Below are positions 43,777 through 51,964 of a DNA stretch of 64,000 nt, piece by piece. Below the pieces are notes generated by a model, which was given only the letters and a program-made list of their open reading frames with translations, made no database searches and was not told where the DNA came from. The first letter of the stretch is position 1. Each line of letters opens with the position of its first letter. A program made the translations under genes and the position numbers. The DNA is taken from assembly GCF_007004665.1 (NCBI RefSeq), contig NZ_ML660052.1, positions 434,001 to 498,000 on the forward strand, written 5' to 3'. The stretch is from Denitrobaculum tricleocarpae (GTDB taxonomy: Bacteria; Pseudomonadota; Alphaproteobacteria; Kiloniellales; Kiloniellaceae).

Positions 43777-44295
43777 TCAGGATTCAGTGACGCGGCGTGC
43801 CGCCCAGACGCAGCCCCCCGCGAAGAGGAGCGAGGCGATCACATTGAAGCCCGCGATCGAAATACCTGCAAAAGACCAGGGTATCGTGTCACAGGTTGCC
43901 GGCTGCTTGGCGAGAAGCTGTTCGCGCATCTCCGCGATCGGGGCGTTGAAATCGATGGCCGGCGCATGACAGGCTTCGGTGCCGCGCCACCAGTGTTGTT
44001 CGACCCCGACGTGGAACATGGCGATCCCGGCTCCGGTCAAAAAGGCCAGCCCTGCAAGCAGAATAACGGCTTTAAGGGCTTTTCCGCGCGGGGCGAGGAC
44101 CAGGCCGATCAGACCCAAAGTCATGGCGCCGACATAGGCATAGCGCTGGTAAATGCAAAGAACGCAGGGATCCAGGCCCCCCCAATACTCTGAGGCGAGT
44201 GCACTGCCCAGCGCTCCGACGCAAACCGCCACGATCGCAGCCGGAATCAGTCGCGGATTCTCAAACAGCTGGTTTGTTTCAGCAATTGCAGACAT
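43777..44295 (-). CDS. dsbB: Disulfide bond formation protein B
   Basis: Inner-membrane protein of 172 residues with four helices. The quinone-side cysteine pair is in DPCVLCIYQRY (about 42-52), and the second pair is the cysteine of EACHAP and that of ATCDTIPW. It reoxidises DsbA using ubiquinone. It is upstream of coq7, which makes the quinone, a sensible pairing. Related DsbB proteins of alphaproteobacteria have the same layout. Confidence 0.93.
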   Translation of the reverse strand: MSAIAETNQLFENPRLIPAAIVAVCVGALGSALASEYWGGLDPCVLCIYQRYAYVGAMTLGLIGLVLAPRGKALKAVILLAGLAFLTGAGIAMFHVGVEQHWWRGTEACHAPAIDFNAPIAEMREQLLAKQPATCDTIPWSFAGISIAGFNVIASLLFAGGCVWAARRVTES

Positions 44296-44461
44296 TCAGG
44301 CTCCGGAACAGTGATCGCAACTCATACGCCTTTAGTTATAGCCCCAAGCGACGCAGTCTCCCAGTCTTCTCAAGGCGCTGCTACAAAAGGTAGCGGCGGG
44401 TGTGGAGAACGCATTCAGGCATAGCTTTCTGCGCGCCTGAGCCGGAATCTGCGCGTTTAAG

Positions 44462-45043
44462 CTAGAAAAGGTAACGGATCGCGAGAAAGCCGGCAAACAG
44501 CATTACGAAAAACAAAGTTGCGAGAATGGGGAGATGCTTCTCGATAAAGCTTTTGATCGGCGGCCCGAAGTACCAGAGAAGTCCGGCCAGGATGAAAAAG
44601 CGCGCGCCGCGGGAGAGCGCGGATGCGAAGGTAAAGACCGCGGGGTCGAGGCTGAGGGCGCCGCTGGCAATCGTGAAGACCTTGTAGGGAATCGGCGTGA
44701 AGCCTGCCGCGGCGACGATCCAGGCCCCCCATTCCGCGTAGAGCACCTGAAAATCCGCGTAGGCGTCGACCTTGCCGTAGAACTCCAGGATCATCTGGCC
44801 CACGCTGTCGAACAGGAAAACACCGATGCCGTAGCCGGCCAGACCACCCAGAACCGAGGTTATGGTGGCAATCAGCGCGATCTTCCAGGCCTGATCACGC
44901 GCAGCCAACACCATCGGAATGATCAGCACATCCGGTGGAATGGGAAAAAAAGAGGATTCGACGAAGGATATCGCCCCGAGGGCCCAGAGAGCATGGCGGT
45001 GGGCGGCCAGATCCATGGTCCAGTCGTAAAGACGTCGCAGCAC
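44462..45043 (-). CDS. YqaA/DedA-family (VTT domain) membrane protein
   Basis: Membrane protein of 193 residues with about five hydrophobic segments. SFVESSFFPIPPDVLIIPMV is the re-entrant helix motif with E and PPD, and FTPIPYKVFTIASGALSL the second. DedA/VTT proteins affect membrane lipid and proton balance, and some are undecaprenyl phosphate or lipid flippases; the exact role here is open. It lies upstream of dsbB on the same strand with a 166-base gap. Confidence 0.85.
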   Translation of the reverse strand: MLRRLYDWTMDLAAHRHALWALGAISFVESSFFPIPPDVLIIPMVLAARDQAWKIALIATITSVLGGLAGYGIGVFLFDSVGQMILEFYGKVDAYADFQVLYAEWGAWIVAAAGFTPIPYKVFTIASGALSLDPAVFTFASALSRGARFFILAGLLWYFGPPIKSFIEKHLPILATLFFVMLFAGFLAIRYLF

Positions 45044-45328
45044 TCTTGGTAATCCCCTCTAAATCGGATCATGCCTTGCAGGAACCGTCCTTTGGCCCCT
45101 GCAAGGAAGTGGAACAGGTTCTGTGTCCGGTTCGCGTGCGGACCCTTTAGCAGCTTGTCCGGTTACGGGCAACAGACGAGACGTGCGCATACCGCGCCTT
45201 GTCACGGTCCGATGGGTTTTGTCATGGAAGCCGTTGGGGGGCGTGGCCAAATTTGCTATGCTGTTTTCCGGATCGGGCGGTGCGATGGGGGATGACCCTG
45301 GAACAGAACGAGGTGGAGGAGACTGCGT

Positions 45329-45739
45329 ATGAACGCCGAAGCCGAGGTACTGTTCCTGAACGAGAGCTTTTATCACGTATTCCGGCAGCGCGATCTCTCG
45401 ATGATGGCGAAGCTGTGGGCAGAAAATCTGCCGGTCGCCTGTGCGCATCCCGGCTGGCCTGCGATTTCCGGCCGGGACGAAGTGCTCGGTTCCTGGGAGG
45501 CGATCCTGACCAATCCCGATGCACCCGAGGTTTCCTGCCATGGTGCGCAGGCCTTTGCCGCGGGCCAGGATACCGCTTTTGTCATTTGCTATGAAAAGGT
45601 GGGAGACAGCGTCCTGGTTGCGACCAATTATTTCGCGCGCGAGGCCGGTGAATGGCGCATGGTTCATCATCAGGCGGGACCCTGTAACGTCTCTCCGCTT
45701 GCTCTGGAGGAAGAGACCGAGACCGGTCCGTTGCAGTGA
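45329..45739 (+). CDS. NTF2-like (SnoaL/DUF4440-type) protein
   Basis: Protein of 136 residues with a cone-shaped NTF2-like fold: FLNESFYHVFRQRDLSMMAKLW at the start, HPGWPAISGRDEVLGSWEAIL in the middle and a strand-rich end with GEWRMVHHQAGP. Such proteins bind small ligands or act as ketosteroid isomerase-like enzymes; no activity is assigned. GGAGG lies 10 bases before the ATG. It is divergent from the YqaA gene and converges on the cold-shock gene. Confidence 0.8.
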   Translation: MNAEAEVLFLNESFYHVFRQRDLSMMAKLWAENLPVACAHPGWPAISGRDEVLGSWEAILTNPDAPEVSCHGAQAFAAGQDTAFVICYEKVGDSVLVATNYFAREAGEWRMVHHQAGPCNVSPLALEEETETGPLQ

Positions 45740-46028
45740 GGGAGCGCACAAAGCGCGAAAATCGGGCGGATCGCCAAAGACAGCCGCGTTCCGGTATAAA
45801 AAAAGCGCCTGCCGGCGTTCAGAGTAACCAAAGATATGCCAGGGCATGGCTTTTGCTGTCACTCGGCATCCGGCACAGTCAGGAATCTAACTGCAGTCCG
45901 ATGTACAGCACTGTTTCAGCCACAGAGTCTGCCTAAACACAGCTTTACCGAGAACGCAGAAATAGGCCCTCCTACCTGGAGAGAGCATGAAACCACGCTA
46001 CACGCGGTTTCCGGGAAGTGTTTGGCTT

Positions 46029-46580
46029 CTAGAGCAGCTCTACGCTGGAAGCCATTGGGCCTTTTTGCCCCATCCGCGTCGTCATGCGGACTCGTGCTTC
46101 AGGATCCAGGTTCATGACGCCTGCACGTTCCAGGGTCCGGGCAGACACAAAGACGTCTTTCCCGCCATTGTCCGGTGCGACGAAGCCAAAGCCTTTTTCG
46201 GCATTAAAGAACTTCACCGAGCCTTCGACGACTTCATCGTTTCCAGTATCTTCAAAGCCGCCGTAACCGCCACCACCGCCGCCGCCGCCATAATCGCCGC
46301 CACTGCTGCGCGGCGGGACGTCGGGCATTGATTCAATGTGATGTATGTGCGCCACCTGCGGACCTTTTTGGCCAGCGGAAAGATCGCAAACAAGGGTCGT
46401 GCCGTCAGGAAGATCGCGATGACCGGCGCGTTCTACGGCCGAAATGTGAAGAAACGCATCCGGAGAACCGTCGCTAAGCTGTACGAAGCCAAAGCCCTTT
46501 GTCGGATTAAACCACTTCACCACTGCACTGACTTCTCGGTGGGTCACGTCCATCCGATCAGAATTGCGATGGGTGTTCAT
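46029..46580 (-). CDS. Double cold-shock domain protein
   Basis: Protein of 183 residues with two cold-shock domains joined by a Gly-rich linker (about residues 92-103). Domain 1 has KWFNPTKGFGFVQL and DAFLHIS; domain 2 has KFFNAEKGFGFVAP and DVFVSART, the RNP1 and RNP2 motifs. It binds single-stranded nucleic acids and acts as an RNA chaperone or anti-terminator. Double-domain versions are usual in alphaproteobacteria. ATG 46580 is chosen; ATG 46553 is possible. A long 5' leader may lie upstream. Confidence 0.9.
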   Translation of the reverse strand: MNTHRNSDRMDVTHREVSAVVKWFNPTKGFGFVQLSDGSPDAFLHISAVERAGHRDLPDGTTLVCDLSAGQKGPQVAHIHHIESMPDVPPRSSGGDYGGGGGGGGYGGFEDTGNDEVVEGSVKFFNAEKGFGFVAPDNGGKDVFVSARTLERAGVMNLDPEARVRMTTRMGQKGPMASSVELL

Positions 46581-47290
46581 TCTACTACACAGCTCCCATA
46601 TGGGCGCTCTATTACTGGCACCCCCCATGGCTTCCCTACACGCGCTTGTTTTCCGCGAATAGAGCCCTCGGAAGGTATTTGCATTTCAATAACCAAGTAA
46701 CGACCGCACTGCTTCAAGTTATAGCCATAGAGCTATCCAACCGGCACATCAGCGATTTTGCTGCCGGGTCTCAAGCTGTTTCCCTGAGGTGTTTCCGGCT
46801 AAGTCACTGAAATGCTGTAATTGTTGGACAACAATCCACAGCCTTTAGCTAAGTTGTACCTCAACTTGTGGTGCGAGAGCTACTGAAATTCTCACGAAAG
46901 CTTGTGGAGAATTACCAATTATCGAGAGTCAAGTGCGAGTCCCGTGAAGGTTTGTTCCGCACGCGGAAGGACTTCGATCAGAAATGACCAGCGATCTATT
47001 CATGGTAACGATACCATAGCACTTGACGTTACACACCACAGGACGGGACCCTCCCGCATTCGCCAGGTGCGCCGTTACGGGGGGATACGGGACCGGAACC
47101 CCGGGCTCGGGATACCAAGATAAAATCCGCTCCGGCCGCATTGGCCTATTGCCAAGCCGGATGTCATGGCTATTATCGCCGCGCACGAGCAGGGTCGTTC
47201 TTGATGAGAGCACCAAGAACGCGGGTTGGTTTCCGGTAACTTGATCCGGAAACCGGTGCGAGCGCTTTCGTTTAGCGCGATCAGGCTCTG
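46581..47290. other. Intergenic region between cold-shock gene and tRNA-Leu
   Basis: 710 bases without a credible gene. It holds several inverted repeats: ATTGTTG/CAACAAT (46820-46835), AAGTTG/CAACTT (46851-46867) and ATGGTA/TACCAT (47002-47017). It should contain the promoter and 5' leader of the cold-shock gene on the minus strand, and it has a plausible plus-strand tRNA promoter (47149-47176). Three hairpins follow at 47196-47278. Confidence 0.6.
47149..47176 (+). promoter_or_regulatory. Putative promoter of tRNA-Leu
   Basis: TTGCCA (47149-47154) and TATTAT (47171-47176) with a 16-base spacer. A start near 47183 would give a tRNA precursor with a leader of about 108 bases. Confidence 0.4.
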
Positions 47291-47377
47291 GCCCCCGTGG
47301 CGGAATTGGTAGACGCGGCAGACTCAAAATCTGTTGCCTTCACGGGCGTGCCTGTTCGAGTCAGGCCGGGGGCACCA
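47291..47377 (+). tRNA. tRNA-Leu (anticodon CAA)
   Basis: The 87-base gene folds as a class II tRNA. The acceptor stem is GCCCCCG with CGGGGGC, followed by discriminator A and an encoded CCA. The anticodon loop CTCAAAA (47323-47329) in the stem CAGA/TCTG gives anticodon CAA at 47325-47327, reading codon UUG. A variable arm and the T loop TTCGAGT follow. Confidence 0.95.
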
Positions 47378-47627
47378 TTCAATTCCAGGCGCTTAGGGCG
47401 TCATTCACTCAAAAACGAAAGCCGTGTCCGCCGCTTCGCCCGAGCTGCGGTTGCCTTATGTCCTGCGCGAGGCTCGACTTTTACCGCCGTTTTGACACAA
47501 GTTTGCCACCGCTGACGAAAGCCTTGGTTAATCTCCACCACGCACACTGACTGCTCATCCAAAGGCCGCCCCAGATCCGCCGAAGCCGGTTCGTTGGGGC
47601 ATGAATTCAAGAGACGCAGAGAAAACG

Positions 47628-47933
47628 ATGGCAGCAGAGATTGAGTGGGTGACCGGGGTTATTAGAGCGGGCCGGAAATTCTCCGGACATGGTGACGAGT
47701 ATGATTTTTCCTGCACGGTAAACCGGCGTGGAGATTGGGCCGAACTGATCGGCGGTAATGGACAGGTGACGCCGGAGATCTGGCGGGAAGTTAAGGCGGC
47801 TCTGGTTGCGCAGGGCGTGACCCACGCCCATTGGGACCGCGTGAACAACGCCCCGCGCTCGATCGTGGCCACGGACAAAGACCAGATCTCGGTTCAGCCA
47901 GAACAGCCTTGCAGTCAGGCGCTTAACGCCTGA
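47628..47933 (+). CDS. Conserved small protein of unknown function
   Basis: Protein of 101 residues. The frame is convincing to about residue 80: IEWVTGVIRAGRKFSGHGDEYDFSC, then GDWAELIGGNGQVTPEIWREVKAAL and VTHAHWDRV. It is soluble and has no signal peptide. I do not recognise its function. ATG 47628 is preferred to 47601, but neither has a strong ribosome site. It lies alone downstream of tRNA-Leu. Confidence 0.6.
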   Translation: MAAEIEWVTGVIRAGRKFSGHGDEYDFSCTVNRRGDWAELIGGNGQVTPEIWREVKAALVAQGVTHAHWDRVNNAPRSIVATDKDQISVQPEQPCSQALNA

Positions 47934-48019
47934 CCCGCCACGAAGGGTGCACACATTTGCATGCGCCCCGGCTCAGGCTCAGAAATGGCTAAGATCCGGA
48001 AATGGCCCAGATGGACTGA

Positions 48020-48274
48020 CCAGTTCAAAGCCTGATCAGACTTTTGCCGAGCGTTTCCGGCAAGACATTCGGCTGCAGCCCGATAGATCTGGTAAAGGAG
48101 CTGCGCCAGATCCGCGCCGTGCAGATAGTGGCGACTTCGAACCTGCCTGTGAAGAGCGTGGCCGAACAGCTTGGGTACGATCATCGCAGGGTCTTCCGCC
48201 GCGCTTTCAGAGCGGCTTTTGGAATACCGTCCGGTAACGACCGGGCCGCAGAACAGTCCGACCGCACGAGTTGA
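48020..48274 (+). pseudogene. Decayed AraC-type HTH regulator fragment
   Basis: From 48044 the frame reads as the C-terminal HTH of an AraC regulator: GCSPIDLVKELRQIRAV, then LPVKSVAEQLGYDHRRVFRRAFRAAFGIPSG. The first helix appears in another frame (QTFAERFRQ at 48037-48063), so a one-base frameshift near 48064 separates the two pieces. No sensor domain precedes it. Together this indicates a relic of a regulator gene rather than an intact protein. Its target cannot be inferred. Confidence 0.6.
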
Positions 48275-48308
48275 AGCTTTAACGCAGCTTCGCGAACCCC
48301 AAAGCCGG

Positions 48309-48956
48309 CTAGGCGGCGTTGGCGGCGCGGTTTTGCTTGCGCTGCGCTGCGTCGCGCGTGGCCTGCAGCCATTCGCTGATGCGGACGAAGCGCCACACGG
48401 ACGCGGGCGGAATATTCAGCCGGGCGCGTGACACCTTTTGAGCACGCAGTCCGAGCTTTCCGAGCCGCCGTTGAGAGACGGGCGAGACCGGTCCGTAGGT
48501 AAACTGGATAAAGTCGCCGTTTTTGCCCAGCAGCTTGAAGCTTTCCGCCAGCAGCTGCTCCTGGAATTCCGGTGGCATCGAGAGGAGCGGCAGGCCGGAG
48601 ACAACGGATCCGACTTTGCCGTGGCATTCTTCGTTGAGGACTTCGAGCGCCTGCACGGCATCCATGTTCAAAATGCGTATCTCGGGAAAGCGTGCGGCCA
48701 AAACCCGGTAAAGCCGCCGGTCGCGCTCGATCACAATCAGCCGTTCGGCGGGGAGGCCGCTATCCAGCAAAGCCTGGGTAATGTTGCCGGTGCCGCCGCC
48801 GAGCTCAACAACAAAGCGGCCGGAGTCACTGTCACTGGCCTCTGCCATGGCATTGGCCAACTCCCGGCCGCTTGGCATCACCGCGCCGATCGAAAAGGGA
48901 TTGCGTAACCACTGCCTAAAAAACAGCCAGTTCGCCCTGCTGCGGGTCGGTTTCAT
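48309..48956 (-). CDS. PmtA-like phospholipid N-methyltransferase
   Basis: SAM-dependent methyltransferase of 215 residues. WLRNPFSIGAVMPSGRELA near the start and the SAM site VVELGGGTGNITQALL match the rhizobial PmtA/rRNA dimethylase-like group; SGLPLLSMPPEFQEQLL is the catalytic-region block. PmtA methylates phosphatidylethanolamine towards phosphatidylcholine; substrate choice is inferred from family. ATG 48956 is preferred to 49052, since homology begins there. Confidence 0.78.
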   Translation of the reverse strand: MKPTRSRANWLFFRQWLRNPFSIGAVMPSGRELANAMAEASDSDSGRFVVELGGGTGNITQALLDSGLPAERLIVIERDRRLYRVLAARFPEIRILNMDAVQALEVLNEECHGKVGSVVSGLPLLSMPPEFQEQLLAESFKLLGKNGDFIQFTYGPVSPVSQRRLGKLGLRAQKVSRARLNIPPASVWRFVRISEWLQATRDAAQRKQNRAANAA

Positions 48957-49390
48957 GTCGCTCTGCGTTCCATCTCCATGACGGGCTTGAAAGCCGGCGT
49001 TGTTACGTACCGCTGAGAAGGCCTGTGGTAATTTCAATCGCTGCAAAAACAATGTACCTGCCCAAAAAAAGTTTTCTGATCAAATTGGGGCTGCCGGGCG
49101 GCGAATCGCATAATATCCAACATCTTAACTTGAATCATGCTTCGGGTATAAAAGTCCAGTATTGCTTTTGTGACGGTACCTCGTTGTGATCTGAATCTGG
49201 GGCCGTACGGACGCATTACAAGAACGTACACCTGCGTTGCGCCTATTCTAAAAGAGGCCCGGGCGAACTGTCGAGCGCAAGCGGAATGCCCCGGTTGCTA
49301 ATGGACTTGCCTGTTTGCGTGGCGTGGGGAATGCTGTTTGCCTCACGCGAATCGCACCTGCCTAAAACCCCTCAAAACAAGGCTTTCTCT
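48957..49390. other. Intergenic region upstream of the ArsC-like gene
   Basis: 434 bases with no credible gene. There is a TATAAA at 49147-49152 without a good -35 partner. A short minus-strand frame at 49034-49231 lacks family features. Promoters for both divergent genes should be here but were not resolved. Confidence 0.5.
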
Positions 49391-49747
49391 ATGATCACTG
49401 TCTACGGTATCAAGAATTGCGACACCTGCCGCAATGCACTCAAAGCACTCAAGGCCCAGGGGCGCGAACACAGTTTTCATGACCTGCGCGCCGACGGTTT
49501 GAGTGAGGCCGAGGTCACAAGATGGTTACAGTCCGCAGGCTGGGAAAAGCTCTTAAACCGGCGTGGCACCACCTGGCGCAAACTCCCGGAAGCGGAGCGG
49601 GAGGATCTCGATGAAGGCAAGGTAAAACGTCTGATGCTGGAACAGCCGACCCTGATCAAACGCCCGGTATTTGAGGTATCGGGTGAGGTCGTCGTTGGAT
49701 TTGACGCCGCGGCGAAAGAGCGCCTGGAAAAACTCTGCGCTGGCTGA
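49391..49747 (+). CDS. ArsC/YffB-family protein
   Basis: Thioredoxin-fold protein of 118 residues. TVYGIKNCDTCRNALKAL contains a CxxC (residues 10-13), DLRADGLSEAEV follows, and KRPVFEVSGEVVVGFD is the conserved C-terminal block. The family includes arsenate reductases and the YffB/Spx-like group of glutathione-dependent thiol enzymes; no arsenic genes adjoin it. ATG 49391 gives normal length; an in-frame ATG at 49286 adds sequence that does not look like the family. Confidence 0.85.
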   Translation: MITVYGIKNCDTCRNALKALKAQGREHSFHDLRADGLSEAEVTRWLQSAGWEKLLNRRGTTWRKLPEAEREDLDEGKVKRLMLEQPTLIKRPVFEVSGEVVVGFDAAAKERLEKLCAG

Positions 49748-50257
49748 AACACCCTTCGTCTCATCGGATGGGCCGTGCTCTTCGAACCGCGGGCGTAGGG
49801 TTCTGGTGCTTCAGCTGTTGAATTGAATGCAGCCGAGTTTTTGCTGCAGTGCGATGAGGTGAGTGCCGACGTGGCCCGGCAGTTGAAACGCCGCGATCCC
49901 GCCGATTGAGTCTGATGGCATGCCGGCTGCTGTGGAAAAAGGCCGCATGCCTGTCCGGGCGAGAAAACAGCCTTGAAGCGTGCCTGGACGTTGCACCGGG
50001 TGCTGAGCGGTGTCCGTCTCATGCCTCCGTTAATGGAAACCCAATCCTCAAGGGCTATTCTTATCAGACTGAGCTGCATTCCCGGTCCCTGGAGCCTGCC
50101 ATCGCAATAAAATTGTGCAGGTGCGAAAAGAAGGTTGCAGTCTTGTTACCAATGGTACTAGATTGTCTTTCGTAAAGTTACGTTATGAAAAAGATTTAAG
50201 TAATAATATTTCTTTTTGTGAAAGTGCAACCTGCGTTGCCAATCTGTGGATAAAGCT
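49748..50257. other. Intergenic region upstream of phaJ
   Basis: 510 bases without a credible gene. The last 110 bases are AT-rich and hold two small palindromes, TACCA/TGGTA (50147-50157) and CGTAA/TTACG (50171-50182), before phaJ. Short frames on the minus strand (for example 49811-49996) are not supported. No terminator for the ArsC-like gene was seen. Confidence 0.5.
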
Positions 50258-50701
50258 ATGCGAGAGAAACACGGGTACTACCTGGAAGATCTGAGCGTCG
50301 GCATGACGGCGATTTTCGCGAAGACGGTGACCGACGCCGACATCGTGATGTTTGCAGGCATTTCCGGTGACACGAACCCGGTGCATCTTGACGCGAGCTT
50401 CGCAAACAAGACCATGTTTGGGGATCGCATCGCCCACGGGATGCTGTCTGCCAGCTTCGTTTCCACCGTTTTCGGCACAAAACTGCCGGGCCCGGGTTGT
50501 ATATACATGAGTCAGAACCTGCGCTTTAAAGCGGCGGTGAAAGCGGGAGACACCGTGACGGCCCGCGTGACGGTGCGTGAAATCAACGAGGCCAAATGCC
50601 GGGTCGTCTTCGATACGGTCTGCAGCGTTGAGGACAAGGTCGTTATCGACGGCGATGCCATGCTGATGGTCAGCCGCCGGGCAGATGTGGAAGCGGCGTA
50701 A
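50258..50701 (+). CDS. phaJ: (R)-specific enoyl-CoA hydratase, MaoC/PhaJ type
   Basis: Single hot-dog domain protein of 147 residues. The catalytic Asp and His lie in VTDADIVMFAGISGDTNPVHLD (about residues 24-45), the hydratase 2 motif, and FGDRIAHGMLSAS follows. It hydrates trans-2-enoyl-CoA to (R)-3-hydroxyacyl-CoA, linking beta-oxidation to PHA synthesis. ATG 50258 is used; GTG 50246 is in frame. It stands 46 kb from phaCAB in this window and has an AT-rich upstream region of its own. Confidence 0.85.
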   Translation: MREKHGYYLEDLSVGMTAIFAKTVTDADIVMFAGISGDTNPVHLDASFANKTMFGDRIAHGMLSASFVSTVFGTKLPGPGCIYMSQNLRFKAAVKAGDTVTARVTVREINEAKCRVVFDTVCSVEDKVVIDGDAMLMVSRRADVEAA

Positions 50702-50928
50702 AGATTCCGCCCGAGACCCCGTGTTTTTCACCTGTAGCTGAACTATCGTCGGCGCGTGAGAGCGCCGCCGGTCATTCCCTATCCTCTCCCCTCATTGCGC
50801 GTTATGGTCGGTTCTCCAGCCATTGTATTGGGTTCGGATGATGACCTGGCGCCGGACGGTGCTAAATCAGTGGCGGTTTGGGTGGGTTTGTGGCAATCCG
50901 GGGCGATAACCGGGAGCGGACAAGGCGA

Positions 50929-51891
50929 ATGACGATATTTCACAGTTCCAGGAGTGTACCGGCGAAGGCCCGCGGTGCGGTGGTCGCAATCGGGAACTTC
51001 GACGGTGTGCATTTGGGGCACCAGGCCGTGCTGGCTCAGGCGCGCGCGGTTGCCCAGCGACTGGACGCGCCGCTTGCGGTTCTGACCTTCGAGCCGCACC
51101 CGCGTTCCGTCTTCCAACCCAATCTGCCGCCTTTTCGTCTGACCCCCCTGCCGGCAAAGGTCGAGGCCCTCAAGGCCGTGGGGGTTGATCACGTCTTTGT
51201 TCTGGACTTTACGCCGGAGTTTTCCAGGCGCAGCGCCGAGGACTTCATGACTTCTGTCCTCCAGTCTGATCTGGGCGCCCATCACATCGTGGTGGGCTGG
51301 GATTTTTGCTTCGGCCACAAGCGCAGCGGCAATGCCGCGCTCTTGACGGAGCGGGGCGCAGAGCTTGGTTTCGGCGTCACGGTTACCGAGGTGGTGAAGA
51401 CGGACGATGCTGAGATTTACTCCTCTTCACGGATCCGGGAATGCTTGAAAGCCGGTGATCTGGCCGGCGCGGCAGCCCTGTTGGGGCGGCCCTGGGAGGT
51501 CGATGGCATGATCCTTCACGGCGACAAGCGGGGCCGTACCATAGGTTTCCCGACCGCCAATATTTCCATGGAAGCCTATATGCATCCCAGCCTTGGGGTC
51601 TATGCAGTGCGCGCGGGCATGCGGGAAGGCGGTGATGCGGTCGGCGATGTCTATCGCTGGGTCGATGGCATTGCGAACCTGGGGCGGCGGCCGACGGTTG
51701 ACGGCAGCAGGGTCCAGCTCGAGGTTCATCTTTTCGATTTTAACGAAGATCTATACGGCCGCTTTCTCCGGGTCCAGTTGATCGAATTCCTGCGCGGGGA
51801 AAAGAAGTTTGACGGCCTGGACAGTTTAAAGGCACAAATCACCTCCGACTGCGAGCAGGCGCGCCTAAGACTGGCCGAGATCCCGGCGTAA
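50929..51891 (+). CDS. ribF: Bifunctional riboflavin kinase / FAD synthetase
   Basis: Protein of 320 residues making FMN and FAD from riboflavin. The N-terminal FAD synthetase has GNFDGVHLGHQAVL with the HLGH nucleotide motif, VGWDFCFGHKRSG and SSSRIRECL. The C-terminal kinase has HGDKRGRTIGFPTANI and the YAVRA block. ATG 50929 with AAGG upstream is chosen. ileS follows after 73 bases, then lspA; ribF-ileS-lspA is a common order. No FMN riboswitch was recognised upstream. Confidence 0.95.
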   Translation: MTIFHSSRSVPAKARGAVVAIGNFDGVHLGHQAVLAQARAVAQRLDAPLAVLTFEPHPRSVFQPNLPPFRLTPLPAKVEALKAVGVDHVFVLDFTPEFSRRSAEDFMTSVLQSDLGAHHIVVGWDFCFGHKRSGNAALLTERGAELGFGVTVTEVVKTDDAEIYSSSRIRECLKAGDLAGAAALLGRPWEVDGMILHGDKRGRTIGFPTANISMEAYMHPSLGVYAVRAGMREGGDAVGDVYRWVDGIANLGRRPTVDGSRVQLEVHLFDFNEDLYGRFLRVQLIEFLRGEKKFDGLDSLKAQITSDCEQARLRLAEIPA

Positions 51892-51964
51892 CAGCCGGAG
51901 AAGTCCGGTTAGCCGCCTGTGCCGGCAGCTACTTTTCGATGATGCAACAAGAGAGAGTCTCGCG

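Noticed and set aside
45800-45819. Terminator for the cold-shock gene on the minus strand
   Set aside because: Only a four-base stem (CGCC/GGCG) before a T7 run, and it is over 200 bases past the stop; too weak to call.
49811-49996. Small frames in the 49748-50257 gap
   Set aside because: Codon pattern and residue content give no family resemblance and no ribosome site was found.
51895-51908. Hairpin CCGGA/TCCGG between ribF and ileS as terminator or T-box
   Set aside because: No T-tract follows, the stem is short, and T-box control of ileS is not expected in this group.
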